A stretch of 34,920 nt of DNA, taken from IMG/VR virus record IMGVR_UViG_3300033149_005121, positions 1 through 34,920 of that record. One strand, written 5' to 3'. The translations under genes were made by a program, and so were the position numbers. This DNA comes from a virus. Under the pieces are notes generated by a model. The model ran no database searches. It saw nothing but the letters and a program-made list of their open reading frames with translations, and was not told where the DNA came from. Positions 29,637 to 34,920 of this stretch are shown piece after piece (positions within the stretch are counted from its first letter, which is position 1; each line of letters begins with the position of its first letter).

Positions 29637-29667
29637 TCATCGTTTTCACGCTTGATCATCGTTTTCA
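29634..29667. repeat. Two 15-bp direct repeats with internal TGATCA
   Basis: TGATCATCGTTTTCA occurs at 29634-29648 and 29653-29667, a 19-base period. The first copy begins at the fibre-gene stop. Each contains the palindrome TGATCA. It lies in the 138-base gap between convergent transcripts, suitable for an iteron, terminator or binding site. Confidence 0.7.
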
Positions 29668-29751
29668 ACCCAGCCTTGGACCACACACTCCAAACCCCAC
29701 TTGGACCCCCAGGGCCCTAAGACAACCTGCCTATTGGACTCTTGGGGACTT

Positions 29752-29758
29752 AAAAAAA
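29752..29758 (-). terminator. T-run ending the leftward operon
   Basis: Seven A residues on the plus strand read as T7 on the minus strand, 17 bases after the last leftward stop codon. It sits between convergent operons. Confidence 0.45.
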
Positions 29759-29774
29759 GAGAGTAGAGGGGAGG

Positions 29775-30098
29775 CTAGGCCATGCCCACTTTTCCCTCAT
29801 ATCTGGCGACTGCCACCATGCCCTTCCACCGCTCGCCAGTATATTCATAGCCCTGCTTCACCAGCTCCACCGCCTCCTCTGGGGTGACTTGGCGGTAGTC
29901 CACCATCCGAGGCTCCTCCTCGGGCTTCACCTCCTCCACATAGGGCAGAGCAGCTTCAGGAATCACCGCAGTCCACCCATAGAACGCCACTTTGTCGCCA
30001 GGAGTGTCTAGATAGACCACGTTCTCATCCTCATAAGTCTCAACAGACTTGGCTTCCACCATGTAGTCCCCATAACGGGTCTTCACCAACATCTTCAA
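29775..30098 (-). CDS. Leftward operon, gene 4: small acidic beta-rich protein
   Basis: The protein has 107 residues from TTG 30098, seven bases after GGAGG; ATG 30092 is the alternative. LVKTRYGDYMVEAKSVETYED, NVVYLDTPGDKVAFYGWTAVIPE suggest a small beta barrel, followed by a Glu/Pro-rich linker and a helix-strand end (EEAVELVKQGYEYTGERWKGMVAVARY). No family recognised. It is the last gene of the leftward operon; small barrels of this kind are common among viral accessory and anti-defence proteins, but nothing specific is seen. Confidence 0.6.
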   Translation of the reverse strand: MKMLVKTRYGDYMVEAKSVETYEDENVVYLDTPGDKVAFYGWTAVIPEAALPYVEEVKPEEEPRMVDYRQVTPEEAVELVKQGYEYTGERWKGMVAVARYEGKVGMA

Positions 30099-30102
30099 GG
30101 TT

Positions 30103-30165
30103 CTACCTCCTTCGGAGCCCCACGGCGTTTAGGTAGGACTTGATCTCCTCAACCGTTAGGCCCAT
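30103..30165 (-). CDS. Leftward operon, gene 3: 20-codon micro-ORF
   Basis: ATG 30165 overlaps the previous stop (TAATG) and the ORF ends at TAG 30103-30105. It encodes MGLTVEEIKSYLNAVGLRRR, a single basic amphipathic helix. A GGGAGG ribosome site lies at proper distance and the next gene's GGAGG is within its end. Exact packing between two genes supports translation; the function could be only coupling. Confidence 0.4.
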   Translation of the reverse strand: MGLTVEEIKSYLNAVGLRRR

Positions 30166-30395
30166 TATACATCCTCCCCGATTAGGTACTCCACGGCCTT
30201 CTTGGCGTCGCAGTGGCAGTTGCCCACATAGTCGAACCACACTTTGGGGGCCCCAGAGAGAGGCTTGTCCGTGAAGATCAGCACATTCCGCGTACCGACT
30301 TCCACGATGGTCCCCTCCTCATCTGGGGGGTACACGGTGAACTTCACGCCTGCGCCTAGCAGCCTGCTGAAAAACTCAATCTCAGCACACAGCAC
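30165..30395 (-). CDS. Leftward operon, gene 2: small unknown protein
   Basis: The protein has 76 residues from GTG 30395. LCAEIEFFSRLLGAGVKFTVYPPDEEGTIVEVGTRNVLIFTDKP is alpha then beta; a NCHCDAKKAVEYLIGED end has a Cys-x-Cys before the last helix. It overlaps the preceding gene by 14 bases and the micro-ORF by one. No family recognised. Confidence 0.55.
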   Translation of the reverse strand: MLCAEIEFFSRLLGAGVKFTVYPPDEEGTIVEVGTRNVLIFTDKPLSGAPKVWFDYVGNCHCDAKKAVEYLIGEDV

Positions 30396-30651
30396 TCGCC
30401 TTCACCTCCTTCTTGTTTTTCTTGTAGTACGTAAGAGCCCTGATCATACTCCACGCACAATCCACACACTCCCCCAAGGGCAAATAGTGCGTTAGGGGCT
30501 CAAGCTCCCCCTCCTCACCCTCAACCCCAAGGGCATACCTAACTGCCTGATCAGGCTGATAACTCATCAACCTAATAGGCATATCCATCTCCGCGGCCAA
30601 CGCCTTGACCGCAACCTCGAGGTCCCTTCTTGTCCTTCTCATGGTCCTCAC
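30382..30651 (-). CDS. Leftward operon, gene 1: small unknown protein
   Basis: The protein has 89 residues from GTG 30651 or 86 from ATG 30642. A basic start (MRRTRRDLEVAVKALAAEM) is followed by VRYALGVEGEEGELEPLTHYL and an ECVDCAWSMIRALTYYKKNKK helix with C-x-x-C. GTG 30651 lies 25 bases from the palindromic TATA arm, the same distance as at 5551 and 27383, so a leaderless GTG is favoured. Unknown function; it heads a four-gene leftward operon. Confidence 0.6.
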   Translation of the reverse strand: MRTMRRTRRDLEVAVKALAAEMDMPIRLMSYQPDQAVRYALGVEGEEGELEPLTHYLPLGECVDCAWSMIRALTYYKKNKKEVKASAVC

Positions 30652-30656
30652 ACCAC

Positions 30657-30676
30657 ATATACCCCCAGAGGTATAT
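30657..30676 (-). promoter_or_regulatory. Palindromic TATA promoter element, copy 5 (leftward)
   Basis: On the minus strand the element reads TATATATACC, six bases, GGTATAT; the seven-base arms pair perfectly (30657-30663 with 30670-30676). It drives the leftward operon and lies about 93 bases from the terminase start on the other strand. Confidence 0.65.
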
Positions 30677-30721
30677 ATATCTTTCCCCCAGGCCCCTCCA
30701 GGACAGAAACCCGCCTGAAAA

Positions 30722-30731
30722 AAATTTTTAA
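30722..30731 (+). promoter_or_regulatory. TATA promoter of terminase operon
   Basis: AAATTTTTAAAGG lies about 40 bases before the TTG start at 30769, leaving a short leader of 10-15 bases. It begins the packaging operon. Confidence 0.45.
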
Positions 30732-30768
30732 AGGTTCGGGTGTATTGGACTTAGGGGCGTGAACCTGC

Positions 30769-31335
30769 TTGGAGTTGTACCTGCTGGAGCGGCGTAGGCG
30801 TATGTTGGACGCTGCTGATATGGGTATTCGCCCCGAGGTGTTTTTGGCTCAGATGGCGGAGGAGGAGGTCCAACACATCACTAATCCTGAGAAACAGCAG
30901 GAGCAATACCAGCGGGTGTTGGCGCGGCTTCAAAGGGACTGGAATAGGCGGTTTGGGCCGAATGGGTGGCTACGGAAGGTTGTGCGGCTGGAGACCAAGG
31001 AGGACTTGGCCCATCAGATGATACACACCACCAGGCAGGTGCGCCAGTTGGCCATGCGGATGGTTCGCGACATAAGCCTCAGTCCAAGGCAAAGGCTTTG
31101 GGCGATGCAGCGCGTGTATGAGGGCATACGCTTGGAGTGCCAGGTGCTCGGCCTGGAGCCCCCGCAGCTGCCAGTGCCAAAGCAAAGCGGCGCCTCCAAG
31201 CGGGAGCTTGGGGATGTGCTGTACGAGTTCCTCAAGGGCCTGGAGAACCATGAGGAGCTAATCGCCCAATACTTGGAAAACGCCGACTCCGACCCCCAAC
31301 TGGACGACTTAGAAAAAATTTTAACTCAGCGGTGA
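30769..31335 (+). CDS. Terminase small subunit (putative)
   Basis: The protein has 188 residues. It is helical and basic: LYLLERRRRMLDAADMGIRPEVFLAQ could be a helix-turn-helix; long helices follow (QQEQYQRVLARLQRDWNRRFGP, then LSPRQRLWAMQRVYEGIRLECQVLG) and an acidic C-terminus (ENADSDPQLDDLEKIL). Position 13 bases before the large subunit, size and composition fit the small subunit, which recognises the packaging site. No family signature is recognised. TTG 30769 is the only suitable start in frame. Confidence 0.6.
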   Translation: MELYLLERRRRMLDAADMGIRPEVFLAQMAEEEVQHITNPEKQQEQYQRVLARLQRDWNRRFGPNGWLRKVVRLETKEDLAHQMIHTTRQVRQLAMRMVRDISLSPRQRLWAMQRVYEGIRLECQVLGLEPPQLPVPKQSGASKRELGDVLYEFLKGLENHEELIAQYLENADSDPQLDDLEKILTQR

Positions 31336-31348
31336 GATAATTACGCCT

Positions 31349-32932
31349 GTGGGTGAGGCGATAGATCAGGTCCTTGTGCGGGGCAGTCGGGACAAGTTCC
31401 GAATCTTCGCGGATTACTGCTGGAGGCTGGAGCCTGGACACATCAGACCGTGGTCCAATCGCCGATACCAGCAATATGTTTTGAAAAGGGTGGAGGAGTG
31501 GTGTGCTGCCAACAAGGTGCCAGTCCAAGGCTACTTGGACGACTTGAGGCGGCGCGGCGTGGTGCTGGAAAAACTGGAGTTCTACCAGAATGAAATCACC
31601 CAGCTGCTTGGACGCGCCGACAGGCCGAAGCGCATCCACATCCAAGCCCCCCGCGAACACGCCAAGACCACACTCCTCAGCGTCAAGTACCCGATTTGGA
31701 GGCTTGGCCGAAACCCCAACCTCCGAATCCTGATTGTGTCCAAGACGGCCACCTTGGCCCAAGCCATCGTGCGGGAGATACGGCGCAATATCGAGTCCAA
31801 CCCGAGAATCCACAAGGTGTTTCCAAACCTGAAACCCGCCACGCCCTGGAGCGACACCGAGATATGTGTCCAGCGGGACCGCGTGATGAAAACCAGCACC
31901 CTCCGCGGGATTGGGCTGTACGGGAGCATCACGGGGTTCAGGGCCGACATCATCATTTTGGACGACCCGTTTGACCAGCATGAGACCAGAACCGAGGGCC
32001 AAAGGCTGAAGATCGAGGAGTTCATAGAGAAGGTTGTTATCCCGATCCTGGACCCCGAGGGGGAGGTGATATATGTGGGCACCAGGTGGCACTACGATGA
32101 TTATTGGGGGAAGCTACTCTCACGGAGCCAGGAGACGGGAGGGGAGGTGTTCTGCAAGGTGTACCAAGCCATCAACTACCTGGACCCAGACGACCCCGAG
32201 GGAGGGCCCAGATACTCGCTGTGGCCCCAGAAGTGGAGCCTGGAGAAACTGGAGGAGCGGAGGCGGGACATCGGCACACCAAACTTCAACTGCCTCTATC
32301 AGAATGATCCGCGGGGCCTGGAGGGCCTGTTTTTCAAAAAGGAGTGGATCACCTGGTACGACCCCCACATCCTCAAAACCATCCCCGAGCTATACATTTT
32401 CCAGGGCGTGGACCCAGCCATCGGCGAGTCGCCTGAGTCCAAGCGGACCGCCATCGCCACGGTGGCCTTGGACCCCCGAGACATGGGTATATTCATGTTG
32501 GACATCTACGCGGCCCAAATAGACTTCCCAACACAGCTGAAAAAGATAAGCGAATACTCCAAGCGGACCGCGTGGCTCACCATACCCGAGAAGCGCGGCC
32601 TAAAACCACTGAAACTTGGAGTAGAAGCGAACGCCTACCAGAAGGCCCTAAGCCGCACAGCCCAGATGGCAGCCCTCCCAGTGGTGGAATGCAAGACTAC
32701 GGAGGGGAAACCCGACCGAATGCTCAGTCTCCAACCCCACTTCGAGAACGGCCGCATACGATGGCCCGACCCCAAGAAACTAGGGTACACGCCGAGGTGG
32801 CTGGAGGAGTTGTTGAACGAGTACCTCAGCTTCCCGAGGGGCAAATACACGGATATGTTGGACGCCTTAGACTTCGCCATCGAGGTGGCCGACAAAAGCG
32901 GGAGCGCGGAGGTCACGGCCTTTTTCGGCTAA
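31349..32932 (+). CDS. terL: Terminase large subunit
   Basis: The protein has 527 residues. A Walker A-like loop APREHAKTT (100-108), Walker B IIILDDPFD (201-209) and coupling motif YVGTRW (242-247) form the ATPase; the nuclease begins with GVDPAIGES (Asp355) and ends with an acidic DMLDALDFAIE helix. The order matches phage TerL, the packaging motor that cuts concatemers and pumps DNA through the portal. The Walker A is of the R-E-H-x-K-[ST]-T type found in several TerL lineages. Start is GTG 31349. Downstream small genes separate it from the portal. Confidence 0.92.
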   Translation: MGEAIDQVLVRGSRDKFRIFADYCWRLEPGHIRPWSNRRYQQYVLKRVEEWCAANKVPVQGYLDDLRRRGVVLEKLEFYQNEITQLLGRADRPKRIHIQAPREHAKTTLLSVKYPIWRLGRNPNLRILIVSKTATLAQAIVREIRRNIESNPRIHKVFPNLKPATPWSDTEICVQRDRVMKTSTLRGIGLYGSITGFRADIIILDDPFDQHETRTEGQRLKIEEFIEKVVIPILDPEGEVIYVGTRWHYDDYWGKLLSRSQETGGEVFCKVYQAINYLDPDDPEGGPRYSLWPQKWSLEKLEERRRDIGTPNFNCLYQNDPRGLEGLFFKKEWITWYDPHILKTIPELYIFQGVDPAIGESPESKRTAIATVALDPRDMGIFMLDIYAAQIDFPTQLKKISEYSKRTAWLTIPEKRGLKPLKLGVEANAYQKALSRTAQMAALPVVECKTTEGKPDRMLSLQPHFENGRIRWPDPKKLGYTPRWLEELLNEYLSFPRGKYTDMLDALDFAIEVADKSGSAEVTAFFG

Positions 32933-32957
32933 CCAGGCATATTATACGTGGAAAGGG

Positions 32958-32966
32958 TTATATACC
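32958..32966 (+). promoter_or_regulatory. TATA box before 32988 gene
   Basis: GGTTATATACC lies 22-32 bases before ATG 32988 and just after the TerL stop. It fits a leaderless promoter for the small-gene and portal operon. Confidence 0.55.
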
Positions 32967-32987
32967 TGGGCCAGCATAGCCTATAAT

Positions 32988-33194
32988 ATGTCGAAAGAGG
33001 GATGGGCCAAGCCCTTCAACACGCGGAAATACCACTACTTTGTGAAGTCCAAAAGCCTGTGCGGGAGGTGGATGTTTTTCGGCAAAGACCTCACCCCCCA
33101 CGATGGAGGGCCTTTAACCAAGGTGGACTGTAAAACTTGTTACAGGCTTCTCCAAAAAAGGCTGCAAAAACAAAAGGAGGAGGGGTCTGAGTGA
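32988..33194 (+). CDS. Small Cys-motif phage protein
   Basis: The protein has 68 residues. KYHYFVKSKSLCGRWMFFGKDL, then DCKTCYRLLQKRLQKQK: one Cys in a L-C-G-R-W context and a C-x-x-C before a basic helix. I recall this H-Y-F...S-L-C-G-R-W...C-x-x-C pattern from small phage zinc-finger-like proteins of unknown function. Leaderless start at ATG 32988. It overlaps the next gene's GTG by four bases, with a GGAGGAGGGG ribosome site. Confidence 0.62.
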   Translation: MSKEGWAKPFNTRKYHYFVKSKSLCGRWMFFGKDLTPHDGGPLTKVDCKTCYRLLQKRLQKQKEEGSE

Positions 33195-33538
33195 AAAAAC
33201 TAGACGATTACGAGGAAATACTGAGAGAGCTTGAGGCCGAGCTACCTCCAGAACAAGAACCAGAGCCGTATGTGGCTTCATGGGGTTGGAGGTGGTTTGA
33301 GATCATGCGGGAGTACCTGGAAAGCGGCGAAAAAGTCAAGGCCATCTTGGATGGGAGAACACCCTGTGAAATATGCTCACTCCGCACCAAGCCAGTGGGG
33401 GTATTCCAAGGCTGTGACCGCTGTGGGTGCTTGTTCGCCTATATGTACGGGCTATTCAAGGAGATGAGGATGGAGGCAGAGGAATATCTGAAAGAGAATG
33501 AGGGGGACTATGATGCTGTGGACCTCCGAGGAGCTTGA
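33191..33538 (+). CDS. Small protein with two C-x-x-C pairs
   Basis: The protein has 115 residues from GTG 33191. The N-terminus is acidic (EEILRELEAELPPEQEPEP), the middle a helix (WFEIMREYLESGEKVKAIL), then PCEICSLR and GCDRCGCLF suggest a zinc knuckle. Unknown function. The gene overlaps both neighbours. Confidence 0.58.
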   Translation: MKKLDDYEEILRELEAELPPEQEPEPYVASWGWRWFEIMREYLESGEKVKAILDGRTPCEICSLRTKPVGVFQGCDRCGCLFAYMYGLFKEMRMEAEEYLKENEGDYDAVDLRGA

Positions 33539-33791
33539 AATACTGCGCACACACTACCAGGCGGGGAGGCTCTTCGAGGACATATTGGAGATGCTTCCCA
33601 ACAGAACGAGTAACGCCGTACGGCTGAAAGCCTCAAGGCTTGGAATCAGGCGGCCAGTCCCAGAGGTCCCTGAGAGAAACTACCGCTACGATGCAGACAC
33701 CAACACACTATACATCACAGGCGAAGTGAACACCAAGGAATTAGTGGAGTTCCTGAAGTCTATCAAAAAAAATAATAACCCTAACGGGTAG
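33510..33791 (+). CDS. SANT/Myb-like or GcrA-like helix-turn-helix protein
   Basis: The protein has 93 residues from ATG 33510 (33513 also possible), preceded by GAGGGGG. LWTSEELEILRTHYQAGRLFEDILEMLPNRTSNAVRLKASRLGI is a classical three-helix W-T-x-E-E...L-x-x-R-T-x-x-A-V-x-x-[KR] fold. Phages use such domains as transcription or packaging-site binding proteins. The C-terminal part (YDADTNTLYITGEVNTKELVEFLK) is a beta hairpin and helix. It lies ten bases before the portal start. Confidence 0.72.
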   Translation: MMLWTSEELEILRTHYQAGRLFEDILEMLPNRTSNAVRLKASRLGIRRPVPEVPERNYRYDADTNTLYITGEVNTKELVEFLKSIKKNNNPNG

Positions 33792-33800
33792 GTTATTCTC

Positions 33801-34920
33801 ATGAGCTTTATTAAGCGGCTGCTTGGAGTCTCCAGGGCCGAGGAGCAATTGAGACAAGTCTCGGATGAGCTTGAACGCCTCAAGGCGGACCACGCTATGG
33901 CCTTGTTTGGACTAGACGCCCAGAGGATGTACCAGCAGGACAGCCCCAGCCGATATGGGAGCTTCTACATCGACCCCTACTATCCCGCCAGGGGGCCCGT
34001 GTTTGGGACCAGGAACATCAGCGACAGCGAACGCCTCTTCGGCAGCCAGCGCGAGCCCATCGTGATCTGGTATGTCGTGAAGATGGCCATCGACATATTC
34101 GACAACTGGTTCAAGGTGGTGGAGATTGGGAATGAGGAGGATGAGACCCTAGACGAGAAAGTCCAAGAAGTGTTGGAGGCCCTGAACGCCAAGCAAGAGC
34201 TAACCAGGGCAGCCATTTTTGAGAGGCGCTACGGGACAAGTCTCCTGGTCCTCAGCACAACCAAGACCTCGGATAATGAGACTTGGAAAACGCCGCTATA
34301 CGAGGAGAGGAACGGCCAGCGGGTGTATCAGGGCAACCGCGAGGTAATAGCCATCACCCCCTACCCGAAAACCAAGTTTTCAGTGCTTGAATACGACTAC
34401 GATGAGTCCAGCACCAGGTACGGGGAGCCCCTAACATACAAGATACGCCGAGGCGCCAACCTATCCAGCTTCGAGGTGCATTACAGTCGGGTAATCAAGA
34501 TCGCCACCAACTTGGACGAGGACCCGATCTGGGGAGTCTCCAAGGTGGACTCCATCTACGATGATGCCACGGGGTATCGGAACCTACGGTGGGCCCAATA
34601 CCAGGCTTGGTGGAGGATGGGGACAGGCTTCGCCCACCTCAAATTCCCGAACGCCTCGCAAGACCAGATCAAGCAGTGGATACAAGACGGCTACTTTAAC
34701 GATATTTTCACCAGGAGCTACTTTGTGAGCGGGAGGGGCCAGGAGGACCTGGAGTTCAAGGGCATGAAGGGCAGCATGGTGAACCCCGCGCCCTTCAACG
34801 ACACAGCCCTCCACAACCTCAGCATGGCTACAGGCATACCCAAGAACCTTCTAATCGGGGCCCAGGCGGGGACAATCGCGGGCAGCGAGACCAACCTACG
34901 GAGCTACGAGAAGCTGATCT
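33801..34920 (+). CDS. Portal protein, N-terminal part (continues at 3-431)
   Basis: The gene starts at ATG 33801 and stays open to the end of the window; the last 114 bases repeat the first 114, so the gene actually continues to 431 (478 residues). The first 40 residues are a charged helix (EEQLRQVSDELERLKAD). The body has the DUF1073-like portal features WYVVKMAIDIFDNWFK, FERRYGTSLLVLS, VIAITPYPKTKFSVLEYDYD, VIKIATNLDEDPIWGVSKVDS and a stem region leading into GIPKNLLIG. It forms the DNA channel at the packaging vertex. Confidence 0.85.
   Translation, partial: MSFIKRLLGVSRAEEQLRQVSDELERLKADHAMALFGLDAQRMYQQDSPSRYGSFYIDPYYPARGPVFGTRNISDSERLFGSQREPIVIWYVVKMAIDIFDNWFKVVEIGNEEDETLDEKVQEVLEALNAKQELTRAAIFERRYGTSLLVLSTTKTSDNETWKTPLYEERNGQRVYQGNREVIAITPYPKTKFSVLEYDYDESSTRYGEPLTYKIRRGANLSSFEVHYSRVIKIATNLDEDPIWGVSKVDSIYDDATGYRNLRWAQYQAWWRMGTGFAHLKFPNASQDQIKQWIQDGYFNDIFTRSYFVSGRGQEDLEFKGMKGSMVNPAPFNDTALHNLSMATGIPKNLLIGAQAGTIAGSETNLRSYEKLI
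34807..34920. repeat. Right copy of 114-bp terminal direct repeat
   Basis: Identical to positions 1-114; see the left copy. Removing one copy gives an unbroken portal gene and a circular 34,806-bp unit. Confidence 0.95.

Noticed and set aside
31232-32092. 286-aa minus-strand ORF opposite the terminase
   Set aside because: It mirrors the GC-rich codons of the clearly coding TerL gene and has no motif or ribosome site; a shadow.
32073-32522. 149-aa plus-strand ORF inside TerL in another frame
   Set aside because: Low-complexity Arg/Gly/Ser/Trp-rich product wholly inside TerL; a frame shadow.
1-34920. CRISPR array, tRNA genes, insertion sequences, integrase and attachment sites
   Set aside because: I looked for regular spaced repeats, cloverleaf-like sequences, transposase and tyrosine or serine recombinase motifs and saw none.

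Overview
This window is almost certainly the complete circular (or circularly permuted) genome of a tailed virus of an archaeon, about 34,806 bp long. The first 114 bases recur exactly as the last 114, and the portal gene reads straight through that junction. An archaeal host is inferred from three things: TATA boxes (TTTATATA, TTTAAATA) about 25 bases before many start codons with no room for a leader; strong GGAGG ribosome sites inside operons only; and an AGG/AGA/ATA-rich codon habit. The host lineage cannot be named from the sequence. No integrase, DNA polymerase, tRNA, CRISPR array, insertion sequence or recognisable cell-wall hydrolase was seen. No gene-free stretch exceeds about 190 bases.

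Layout. 30769-32932: small and large terminase. 32988-33791: small Cys/HTH genes. 33801 through the end and on to 431: portal. 428-4183: membrane protein, prohead protease, scaffold, decoration protein, HK97/encapsulin-like capsid protein. 4286-6201: surface beta proteins, including a LamG lectin, then a repeat/HeH protein. 6210-12318: a modification island with two glycosyltransferase genes, a PAPS-reductase-like ATP pyrophosphatase, two partly identical DNA methyltransferases and a small helix-rich protein. 12379-13306: a winged-helix-like protein, a Cys protein and a connector. 13345-14412: a beta-helix spike. 14409-20388: head-tail adaptors, tail tube, tail chaperones with a predicted -1 frameshift, gp10-like protein, a very short tape measure and a large lectin-bearing tail hub. 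20422-21985: holin-like and small membrane proteins, DNA-binding proteins and a candidate operator array. 22143-25503: a tightly overlapped operon of ASCH protein, AT-rich winged-helix protein, 62-aa protein and a ParB-ABC ATPase-GNAT triple fusion. 25463-26098 (minus): an unknown protein. 26185-28672: tandem Cys miniproteins, zinc ribbons, HNH nuclease and a Cys/His protein. 28725-29636: a fibre-like protein. 29775-30651: a leftward operon of small unknown genes, including a 20-codon ORF.

How it fits together. Terminase, portal, protease/scaffold and capsid protein build and fill the head. The connector-to-hub block builds a short siphovirus-like tail with LamG and beta-helix modules for surface binding. 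The island at 6.2-12.3 kb and the operon at 22.1-25.5 kb look like tools for altering DNA or virion surfaces. The most interesting candidates for undescribed biology are the ASCH/ParB-ABC-GNAT operon, a recurring palindromic TATA-promoter element (5.4, 5.5, 26.1, 27.4 and 30.7 kb), a second repeated promoter element confined to the modification island, and the tandem four-cysteine miniproteins.
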